A stretch of DNA of 63,174 nucleotides, taken from the IMG/VR virus record IMGVR_UViG_3300018405_000018, positions 1 through 63,174 of that record, one strand, 5' to 3'. Below the pieces are notes generated by a model. The model did not search any database, had not been told where the DNA came from, and saw only the letters and a list, made by a program, of their open reading frames with translations. The translations under genes were made by a program, and so were the position numbers. Shown piece after piece: positions 27,373 through 35,800 of the stretch (positions are counted from its first letter, which is position 1; every line of letters begins with the position of its first letter). The DNA is from a virus.

Positions 27373-27423
27373 TGATTTTCTCCTTGAAATTTAGAAGGCT
27401 TGTGTTAACATTTTTTTGCTGGT

Positions 27424-27437
27424 GATTGGGCCCAATC
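27424..27437. repeat. Perfect 14-bp palindrome in fibre leader
   Basis: GATTGGGCCCAATC, extendable by three more pairs (CTG/CAG) past a two-base bulge. It lies between the late-type promoter at 27450 and the ATG at 27372. It is the second unusually long leader with a palindrome; it may be an RNA hairpin. Confidence 0.55.
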
Positions 27438-27449
27438 CAGCAATGGACT

Positions 27450-27457
27450 TATTTATG
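27450..27457 (-). promoter_or_regulatory. Late-type promoter CATAAATA
   Basis: CATAAATA on the minus strand, 77 bases before the ATG at 27372, with a palindrome in the leader. Confidence 0.65.
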
Positions 27458-27492
27458 GTCAATCGTAAGTTTTTCTCAAATTCCGCAATATC

Positions 27493-28164
27493 TTACAGCT
27501 GAATTGGGGGTTCTACGTTGACATCAATCATTGTTGGTGACAACGCTTTGCCAACTTTAACAACGAACAGATTATCGCCAACGGGCGGTGTTGACGTGAT
27601 TCCGCCAGGGAAGTCTGAACGCAAGAAATAATCTCGTCCAGCAACCAGACCGCCTGTAGCGCCTGTCAAAATGTCCCATTCAGGAGTAATCTTTTCAACA
27701 ACGCCCTTCGTGGTGATTTCAACAACCTCACCTGGGTTAGCAACAGTGTTTGTTACTAAACCAACAACGGCTGACTTTTCGTGATCGTTTGCTTGTGCCT
27801 TTTTACATTCTGCTCCGTTAGCTAGCGTGATATAAACAGCCATGCCTTTGAGGATGGCTGATGTTTCACCGTTCAGTTTAGTGAATGTTTGAACTGCTGT
27901 GCCACCGCTGCCAACTGGCGCCCACTGAACCCAGTCAGCGTTTGTAATGCCTGCTTTAAGTGTGAAATATTGGTCAGCAGCAATGACATAGACCAACATC
28001 CCTAGTTTGCGGCGGTCGGCAGTAATAGCATCACGGTCGGCCAACGTAGCAACGGACCTATAGCCACCACGGTTGTATTGCTCGTCTGTTACCGCATATG
28101 TGTCCGTTGAGTCAGTTGGGGCAATAAACCCTGCTACCCGTACTGATCCTGGTATCGCTGCCAT
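27493..28164 (-). CDS. Tail fibre-associated structural protein (223 aa)
   Basis: The ATG at 28164 is preceded by AGGAG. The N-terminal half has the module VATLADRDAITADRRKLGML...ADWVQWA, a 45-residue unit frequent in T4-like fibres. The C-terminal half (TFTKLNGETSAILKGMAVYI, KKAQANDHEKSAVVGLVTN, GLVAGRDYFLRSDFPGGITS) matches the half repeats in the 540-2450, 5828-7717 and 25189-27372 proteins. It lacks a shaft, so it could be a short fibre, a collar or a connector subunit. Third gene of the unit starting at 32750. Confidence 0.62.
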   Translation of the reverse strand: MAAIPGSVRVAGFIAPTDSTDTYAVTDEQYNRGGYRSVATLADRDAITADRRKLGMLVYVIAADQYFTLKAGITNADWVQWAPVGSGGTAVQTFTKLNGETSAILKGMAVYITLANGAECKKAQANDHEKSAVVGLVTNTVANPGEVVEITTKGVVEKITPEWDILTGATGGLVAGRDYFLRSDFPGGITSTPPVGDNLFVVKVGKALSPTMIDVNVEPPIQL

Positions 28165-28183
28165 TATTGTTTTCTCCTGATTA

Positions 28184-29377
28184 TTAGCTTACAGCGATCG
28201 TAATCGCGCCGCCGAGAACGTTTGTCGTTCTGTGAACACGATAATCTTGGACAACACCAAACGCGTTCGTGACTGAGACAATGACAGGCGGTTCGAAAGG
28301 AACGTCTAGGTTTGTTGATGTATCTTTAAATGTTGTTGCGGTTCCAAACACAGTCGGGTAAGCAATCCACTTATACCCACCAGCGTTGAATGAATAGTTG
28401 CCTGCGAGCCCAGAAACAAGTCCGTTAACTCGCAACGCTTCTATTTGGTTTTCCGTCAATGTAGTATTTACACTTTCACCAAAAAATCTCCGCCATTGCC
28501 AAGTCACTGTAAAGTCGCGTGTGAATACTGTTGTCTGTGTGTTTGTTGCCCGAATCCGCCAAACGTGCGTTGTTGCTGTCGTCTTTGTCGCGTCAGCAAA
28601 GGAAAGCACTTCTGTTCCGTCGTTAGCCAAACCGACTGCTAGCGACGTTGTGCCACCAGTGATGTTCTGGATCTCGACGGTGTTTGCGGTGATGTTGGAT
28701 GCGTTGGTTGCTGTCCATGTAAACGTTCTGTTTGCGCCCGTAACGGTTGCGCCAACTTCTAGCGTTGTTGATTGTCCAGAGATCGAGAAAGCGCTGAATG
28801 TGGGCGCTTGATAAGGATACAGCAAACTCTGCAACACAACTTCCACAGGCACGCTGTTAAATGTTGTGCCAGCAGGGATGCCGCCCAGTGCTGTCGGCGT
28901 TGGGGTTGTTGAGTTGAGCACCTGTGGCGGACTACCGCCAGAAATGTTGTCAACGATCTTAACGAAGTTGTAGTTCTGAACGTATTCTGTGTATTTGTCA
29001 TTAACACCTTGGAAATCTTTGGATACAACAGGAAGCAGCCCAAGATTAGTTGACGGTCTAGCGACAGTACACAATGCACCTATGACAGAACCAATATCCG
29101 GTGGGCCGAAAATCAGATCATTGTTGTCTATGAATGTGGCACGAACCTGCAGGTTCGTGCCTCCGGGCGATACAATTTCATTGATTGTATAGAAGGAGAA
29201 TGACCCAGTTTCATGCGGAGATGTGTCTACTGCAATTACATCTCCCACGGTAACATCAAGACCTGTGTAAGCACCATCAGCGTCAAAGAATTCAAGGTCG
29301 CATATCCACTCGCGCATTTCAGCGTCGTTTGGTACAACACTTGTTAAAGTGACTCTAGCTTGAAAAGATGTTTTCAT
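28184..29377 (-). CDS. Tail structural protein with Ig-like region (397 aa)
   Basis: The first 130 residues (FQARVTLTSVVPNDAEMREW, then VTVGDVIAVDTS) look like a small beta barrel. The middle (VVLQSLLYPYQAPTFSAFSI, then QSTTLEVGATVTGANRTFTW) is a segment I associate with phage structural proteins; it introduces an Ig-like fold with V-W-R-I-R-A-T-N and F-T-V-T-W-Q-W-R-R-F-F-G elements. No enzyme motif is seen. It lies in the middle of a tight three-gene unit (10-base and 19-base gaps), between the mixed 1120-residue fibre and the 223-residue protein, so a role as an accessory component of the same appendage is inferred. Confidence 0.6.
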   Translation of the reverse strand: MKTSFQARVTLTSVVPNDAEMREWICDLEFFDADGAYTGLDVTVGDVIAVDTSPHETGSFSFYTINEIVSPGGTNLQVRATFIDNNDLIFGPPDIGSVIGALCTVARPSTNLGLLPVVSKDFQGVNDKYTEYVQNYNFVKIVDNISGGSPPQVLNSTTPTPTALGGIPAGTTFNSVPVEVVLQSLLYPYQAPTFSAFSISGQSTTLEVGATVTGANRTFTWTATNASNITANTVEIQNITGGTTSLAVGLANDGTEVLSFADATKTTATTHVWRIRATNTQTTVFTRDFTVTWQWRRFFGESVNTTLTENQIEALRVNGLVSGLAGNYSFNAGGYKWIAYPTVFGTATTFKDTSTNLDVPFEPPVIVSVTNAFGVVQDYRVHRTTNVLGGAITIAVS

Positions 29378-29387
29378 GTGAAATCTC

Positions 29388-32300
29388 TTACATCAACGAA
29401 TAACGTGTAATCCACGGCGATGCTGCAGTAAAGCTACCTGATTGGCCCATAGTTACCACACCTCCTGTGTTCGTTACAGTGGTGCCTGTAATAGCTTGAA
29501 CGCCGCCGGCACCATTATATCTGGTGATTACAGGTACCATCATTGTTGTCAGGCTTGCGTCTCCGTTTGGATCGGTGTATCGAACGAAGAAAGCGGTGCC
29601 TGACGGAATGAAAGAGGCTGGTGTGTGTATTGTTATTGTCTGTAGTTTAAACGTGGCTGGAATATTATCAAACCTGACTGTATCTCCGAACACACCCGCT
29701 TGATCAAGACGAACGGTAATCGCGTCGATGTCTGTTTGTGATCCGTAACCAACAAGATGGATGTTTGCAGTTTGATTCCCTGCAGCGTTCTGTATCGTCA
29801 TTTTACGTAGCACGACTGAAGCTCCGCCTGATCCGCCACCACCAGGAACGTTAACTGTAACAGCCCCGCCGCTATTTGTTGCAGTAACACCCGCACCCGT
29901 GAAGTTGATTGACGTAGCGCCTGTCGTCAACGAAGTGCCTTCGTCCAGAACAGCCAGAGCGCTTCCGCCGCCTCCACCAGGAATGTTGACAATCACACCA
30001 TCTGTTGACGATGTTGCTGTAACGCCAGCACCTGTGAAGTTTATGAACGTTGGAGCGGTGTGAACAACAGTTCCTTCGTCTTGAACGGCAAAGTTTGTTG
30101 TTCCAGACGAGCCGGTGAAGCCTTGAATACCCTGCGATCCAGTGAAGCCAGTCGCACCAGCAGGACCTGCAGAACCTGCAGAACCTGTAAAACCAGTTGG
30201 GCCAGCAGGTCCTGCAACCGTAGAGGTGGAGCCCGTGAAACCAGCACTGCCTGTGAAACCTACACCAGCACTGCCTGTGAAACCTTGTGAGCCATTGAAA
30301 CCTTGAATACCCTGTTGACCAGCGCTACCTGTAAAGCCGGCACCAGCACTACCTGTGAAACCAACTGAACCAGTGAAACCGTTCGTGCCTGCACTACCAG
30401 TAAAGCCGGCTGCACCTGCGCTACCAGTGAAGCCTGCACCAGCAGAACCAGTGAAACCAACTGAGCCGGCTGGTCCTGCAACGCCTGCACTACCAGTGAA
30501 ACCAGTGGCGCCAGCGGAGCCTGCAGGACCTGCGCTACCAGTGAAGCCTGTGGCGCCAGCAGAACCAGTAAAGCCTTGAATGCCTTGTTGACCTGCCGAA
30601 CCCGTGAAGCCAGCGCCGGCACTGCCTGTGAAACCAACTGAACCGGCAGGACCAGCTGCTCCTGCAGAACCTGTAAAGCCGGTTGCACCGGTGGAACCTG
30701 TAAAGCCGGTTGCACCAGTCGTTCCAGCTGCTCCTGCAGAACCAGTGAAGCCCGTAGCACCAGCACTACCTGTAAAGCCAGCACCAGCACTACCCGTAAA
30801 GCCAGTAGGTCCAGCAACTGTTGATGCAGAACCAGTGAAACCTGTTGCACCTTGAGGTCCTTGTGGACCAGTCACACCTTGTGTTCCAGAAAGGTCGGTT
30901 ACATATGAGTAAGCGGTGCCATTCCACAGATACAGTTTAGCATTATCTACATCGTTGACGTTGCCTGTTTCAATAATCGCAAACTGGCCTGATGCAATGC
31001 CAGTAGGCGCTGTGTCTGCAGTTAATGCAGCGACAGAAGCGTATACTTTTGCAATCGTGAATCCAATACCAGTGTCGCCTTTGGAACCTGTGAAACCGAT
31101 TGCACCTTGTGAGCCCGTAAAACCTACAGAACCTGCCGAGCCTGTGAAGCCTGTGCCTGCCGAGCCTGTGAAGCCTTGAATACCTGCAGTTCCTGCAGAA
31201 CCAGTGAAACCAGCACTGCCGGTGAAACCTGCTGTGCCTGATGGGCCTGCTGGTCCAGTGGACCCAGTAAAGCCTATTGCACCAGAAATACCTTGTGAAC
31301 CTGTGAAACCTGCATCACCACGCGAACCAGTGAAGCCTGCACCAGCAGAACCAGTGAAGCCTTGCGCACCAGGAGCGCCGTTTGTTCCAGCGCTTCCTGT
31401 GAATCCTGTGTCTCCACGAGAGCCTGTGAACCCAGCGCCAGCGGACCCAGTGAAACCGATTGAACCTGTGAATCCTGTTGCGCCTTGAGCGCCTGCCGAG
31501 CCTGTGAAACCAAATCCTGACGGTCCTTGCGAGCCAGTAAAACCACGCTCACCGGACAGACCTTGTGCACCATCTGCTCCAGCAGAACCGGTGAAGCCTT
31601 GGGATCCTGTGTAGCCTTGAGAGCCCGGACCAGTCACAACAGAAGCAATCTGTGCGTCAACGTATGCTTTATTAACAACTGATGTTGGCAATAATGGTGC
31701 ATCAACAATATCAATCTTCAATCCAGCAGGAACAAAAATGTCACCTGTCGTAACACCTGCCAGTTCAGTAATCCCACCACCTGTTCCTGGAGCACCACCG
31801 AGCATTGTTGTTGATGCTCGCATCATAATGGCGTGACGATCGATCACTGTTGCGACGGGTACTGGCGGAATCGCTGGTGTTAATGTTAAGGCACCGTATT
31901 CATCAACGTATAAAGGAGCGTTGATTTCTGCACCAGCAGCAAGCCAGTCCCAAGCACCATTGTAGATAACACCATCCAACGCAACGTTAATGAAATCGCC
32001 CGCTGCAGCATCAAACTCAATGATACCGTACGTCACCTGGGTAATGTTATGCGGGCTTGCAGCGATAACTTTGTTGTAGTCGGAGAACTGAACAATCGTG
32101 TGAGACGGCATTGATTCTTCTGCTTCTGCACGAAGTTGTACCGATCCGAGCTTAACTTGTGTGCTGTTAGCAATCCCTGTAACAGCATAGTCTTCTGTTG
32201 TGAAGTATGTGCCGTCTTTCTTCTTTAGAACGCCACCAAAGTTGTCATAGATCAGTGCACCCGCGTGAGTTGGACGGATGATACCAACTTGTGTGCCAGT

Positions 32301-32750
32301 AAACACGCCAACGTTGTTGCTCATACTGACAAACACGCCACCCTGCGTCAGTTGCGCTGCGAACACGCGAATCACACGCTGCCATCTGTTAGCAGCCGCA
32401 ACATACACTTTCATCTGGCCAGACGATGTGTCAAACCAATGTTGGTCATTTGCTGCGTTTGCTGGTGGGGTTGGGCCTTCAACAGGCTCTAACAACGTGT
32501 GTCCGAACGAACGAGCACCAGTGACAAGGTGCATATCCCAGTACAGCCAGTAGTTTGTACCAGAAACAAAAGGACCAGCCCACGCATTTGCTACAGTTTG
32601 TTTTTCAGAAAGCAAATAATCAGACGATCCGTCAGCAAATGCAACCAATACGGTGTCGTTAGGCGGGACTTGCAAAGATACTGCTGATCCAGAACGAGAT
32701 AAAAAGTTCGCTGGTGCACGGACCAAGCCTTGTCTAAAGTCGATTAACAT
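29388..32750 (-). CDS. Fibre with baseplate-anchor-like N terminus and collagen-like GFTGS shaft (1120 aa)
   Basis: The N-terminal 330 residues (LIDFRQGLVRAPANFL, YWLYWDMHLVTGARSFG, NDQHWFDTSSGQMKVY, IRVFAAQL) are homologous to the start of the 1334-residue neighbour, pointing to a shared virion attachment domain. About 420 residues of GFTGSAG repeats follow, interrupted by one YASVAALTADTAPTG module. Next come two copies of a LDEGTSLTTGATSINFTGAG element, which recurs as VQDEGTVVHTAPTFINFTGAG. The final 130 residues (VVLRKMTIQNAAGNQTANIH to SPWITRYSLM) form a globular tip. First gene of a three-gene unit behind the only fully canonical TATAAATA in the fibre block. Confidence 0.83.
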   Translation of the reverse strand: MLIDFRQGLVRAPANFLSRSGSAVSLQVPPNDTVLVAFADGSSDYLLSEKQTVANAWAGPFVSGTNYWLYWDMHLVTGARSFGHTLLEPVEGPTPPANAANDQHWFDTSSGQMKVYVAAANRWQRVIRVFAAQLTQGGVFVSMSNNVGVFTGTQVGIIRPTHAGALIYDNFGGVLKKKDGTYFTTEDYAVTGIANSTQVKLGSVQLRAEAEESMPSHTIVQFSDYNKVIAASPHNITQVTYGIIEFDAAAGDFINVALDGVIYNGAWDWLAAGAEINAPLYVDEYGALTLTPAIPPVPVATVIDRHAIMMRASTTMLGGAPGTGGGITELAGVTTGDIFVPAGLKIDIVDAPLLPTSVVNKAYVDAQIASVVTGPGSQGYTGSQGFTGSAGADGAQGLSGERGFTGSQGPSGFGFTGSAGAQGATGFTGSIGFTGSAGAGFTGSRGDTGFTGSAGTNGAPGAQGFTGSAGAGFTGSRGDAGFTGSQGISGAIGFTGSTGPAGPSGTAGFTGSAGFTGSAGTAGIQGFTGSAGTGFTGSAGSVGFTGSQGAIGFTGSKGDTGIGFTIAKVYASVAALTADTAPTGIASGQFAIIETGNVNDVDNAKLYLWNGTAYSYVTDLSGTQGVTGPQGPQGATGFTGSASTVAGPTGFTGSAGAGFTGSAGATGFTGSAGAAGTTGATGFTGSTGATGFTGSAGAAGPAGSVGFTGSAGAGFTGSAGQQGIQGFTGSAGATGFTGSAGPAGSAGATGFTGSAGVAGPAGSVGFTGSAGAGFTGSAGAAGFTGSAGTNGFTGSVGFTGSAGAGFTGSAGQQGIQGFNGSQGFTGSAGVGFTGSAGFTGSTSTVAGPAGPTGFTGSAGSAGPAGATGFTGSQGIQGFTGSSGTTNFAVQDEGTVVHTAPTFINFTGAGVTATSSTDGVIVNIPGGGGGSALAVLDEGTSLTTGATSINFTGAGVTATNSGGAVTVNVPGGGGSGGASVVLRKMTIQNAAGNQTANIHLVGYGSQTDIDAITVRLDQAGVFGDTVRFDNIPATFKLQTITIHTPASFIPSGTAFFVRYTDPNGDASLTTMMVPVITRYNGAGGVQAITGTTVTNTGGVVTMGQSGSFTAASPWITRYSLM
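30885..31072 (-). repeat. 188-bp fibre module, copy in 1120-residue fibre
   Basis: Encodes GIGFTIAKVYASVAAL...LYLWNGTAYSYVTDLSG, nearly identical to the copies in the 1102-residue fibre almost 17 kb away. Confidence 0.78.
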
Positions 32751-32782
32751 TCCGTAAACTCCATTTGTGTGGTCGGTTGTAT

Positions 32783-32790
32783 TATTTATA
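32783..32790 (-). promoter_or_regulatory. Canonical T4-type late promoter TATAAATA
   Basis: A perfect match to the T4 late core on the minus strand, 32 bases before the ATG at 32750; drives the 1120-, 397- and 223-residue genes. Confidence 0.8.
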
Positions 32791-32806
32791 CAAATGCTGG
32801 TGGAAA

Positions 32807-35800
32807 TCAGATGATGTCATTCATGAACAGCGTTGCGTTATACTTAAAGGTAGTGTTAGCAGTGAATGGTGTTGTAATCGTTGTCTCTGCATAGATTTCA
32901 ACTTGAGCCAAGGTGGAGTTGTAGAGAGCAGACCATTGAACAAACGCTGTGCCAACACTAGTGTGTGTTAGATACACATTACCGGCATCATCATAAGCAG
33001 CATACAGCTCAGCCAAGCAAGTATCTTCAGATCCGTAGTTGCGAACGTTAACAAGGTATTTTCCTGCTGTAAACTGGGCGATAGCAAAACTATCAACCAT
33101 TATTGGCAGATTGCTGTTGTGTGTAAACTTACCGTTGCGAACAACTGTAACATCACCGAATGTCACCTCGCTGTCAACTTGGTTTAGGTTGGTTGATCCG
33201 TTCCATGTAGCTACAACTTTGTTGGGGTGAAGGCTAGTGATCCATATTGGATCGGCATAGCTGCCGTTTGTATACACACCGTTGGTTACTGTAGAGGCGT
33301 TGCCGAGAATGCTGATATCCCACGTTCCTGTTGCTCCTGTGCCGTTTAGCGGAACACCACCAAGGTTAGACAGTGCTGCAGGCGCCGTACTTGCTCCTGT
33401 GCCGCCCTGAGCAATCGTCAGTACGCCTGTGATTTGTGCCGCAGGAATGTCGTTAACTGTACCCCACGTATTTGCTGCTGTTCTAACAACGTATCCAGTC
33501 GTTGACAAGTTTTCTACAGCGGCGAGGTCATCAGCAAGCGATAGTGATATTGAACCAGCGGTCGTGATTGGACCACCAGAAATAGCCAGGCCCGGTGATG
33601 TTGTTGTCACGTTGACGGATGTCACTGTTCCGTTGCCGCCTTGTGGGAAAATAATCTGGGCCCAGTTTGCTATGTTTGTCGGATCTTCGTTAACAAGAAT
33701 GAACGTAGAACTCAAATCTGAGCGGATAACGATGTCACCGCGCGTGGCCGACAGTCCAAGCATTTCTGCTTGTGTAGTAACCGTAAACGTTCTTGTTCTA
33801 ACATAGTCAGGCAGCTGCACAGCAGGAACCTTTCCTGTCATGTCAAGACCTGCAACTGTGACGCCAATATCAACAGGCTTCAAATATACGCCATCGTGGT
33901 TGTGAATCAGCGGAGCAGCATCGGTAATACCGTAACCAGCTAGTGTTGTTGGTGTGTTAGTGATTGCAGACCAGTTCCACGTCTTAGCATCAACTTCTGC
34001 TTTTGTATACGCGTTGATGATTCCATAACCAGCCAACGTTGTCGGGCGGTTAGTGATTGCAGACCAGTTCCATGTCAGCGCTTGTGTTTGTGCTTGTGTA
34101 TAAGCATCCGTAATCCCGTAACCAGCAAGCGTTGTTGGACGGTTAATGATTGCAGACCAGTTCCACGTCAAAGCGTTAACTTGCGTCTGGGTATATGCAT
34201 CAGTAATCCCATAACCAGCGAGTGTTGTCGGTCTTCCTGTTATGCCAGCCCACGGTACTGTGTTTGCAGACGCTGCGTTGATGTTCCAGTTACCAAATGC
34301 TCCAAAACCGTTTGTAAGAGCAATCGTGCCAATGCTGTTTGGCATATTGTACGTGATTGTTGAGCCGGAAGTGATATTGCCAGCCTCAAACTTAAACCGT
34401 TTGGTTACATCTAACGCGTCAACAACAGTGAAGTTTGCATCACGGACTGTGGTCGTGTTTGTATCGTCAAATGTTTTTCCTGAAATCACGGTCGGCAATG
34501 CAGCGTTGTCCAAGCCAAGAGCGGACCAGTTTGTTCCGTTCCAGTGCAAGATGTCGCCAACGTTCTTTACGGATGTGTTGACGTCCTCCAACAATTCCAG
34601 TCTGTGGTTGTGAGCCAGTGGGGCAGCATCAGTAATCCCATAACCAGCGAGCGTTGTTGCCACATTTGCTTTTGTCGCTAAGAACGTATCAACTTCTGTC
34701 TTGGAATAGATGTCAGTGATTCCGTAACCAATATAACTTGTTGGACGGTTAGTGATCGCAGACCAGTTCCACGTCAGCGCGTCTGTTTGTACACGGGTGT
34801 ACGCGTCAGTGATCCCGTATCCTGATATCGTTGTTGGGCGGCCAGTTATTCCGGTCCAAGCAACCGATGATGCGGCTGGGACTGTTCCCGAAATGTCAGA
34901 GCCAGGAATTTGATTAAGGACGGAATACGTTGTTCCATTTCCTTTCAGGTAGCCAGAGACGGATGATAGTCCTGTACCGCCGTTACCCATCGGCAAAACG
35001 CCAACAACAATCCCCGAACCTGCGTTCAGATCTACTGGACGAACTTCCCAAGTGTCAATCCCAATCCTATGTGCAACACCAGTGCCTGAAATGTTTTCCA
35101 GTGCAGCAAGGTCGTTAGCAAGAGAAAGAGAAATCGTTCCGCTGCTGGTTACAGGACCGCCTGTTGTGACAATCCCCTGTTGTCCTGCAGCAGGTGTGAC
35201 GTTGACCCACACAACACCGTCCGGACGTGTTAGTAACTCTTGCCAATCGCCAATCAATGTAGGGTTGGAGCCCCGAAGAACGTACGTGATTCCTTGGTCA
35301 GTGCGAACTGCAAGATCACCCGTTTGTGCAGTCAGGCTGAGCATCTCTGTTTGCGACGAAACAACAAACGTGTTGGAGATTGCCATAGGAGGCAGTTGGC
35401 TTATTGTGATTTTGCCTGTTGCATCAAGAGTAGCGACGCCGTTTGCAGCACCCCGTTGTGATTTTTCAACAAACAGATCAACATATTGTTTTGGAGCAGC
35501 CGCGAGGTCGTGTGTTGGATTACCACTCAACAGTAGAGGGCCTGTCATCGTGTCGCCAGCACGTCCCACCTTAGCGCTTTCCAGGTTTTGCAGCGAGGAT
35601 TGAACCGTGCCCGTAATGTTTGCGCCAAATGGAGCGGGAATTACATCCTCTGCTGTGTGAGTGTGAGGAAGTGGGAGCCGCGGATCAGACAGACGAGGAT
35701 CGTTAGTTTCAACAGCATATGGTGAACCCGGATCGGTCGGCGTTGCTGTTAACTTTACCTTGCCGAGTTCAAATTGTGTTGCCGCTTCACCGACCCCGCC

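Noticed and set aside
30260-30850. A 196-codon minus-strand frame rich in L, V and Q inside the 1120-residue fibre gene, and similar frames in the other collagen-like genes
   Set aside because: It is the frame-shifted reading of the GFTGS repeat DNA; composition is repetitive and the true frame is unambiguous.
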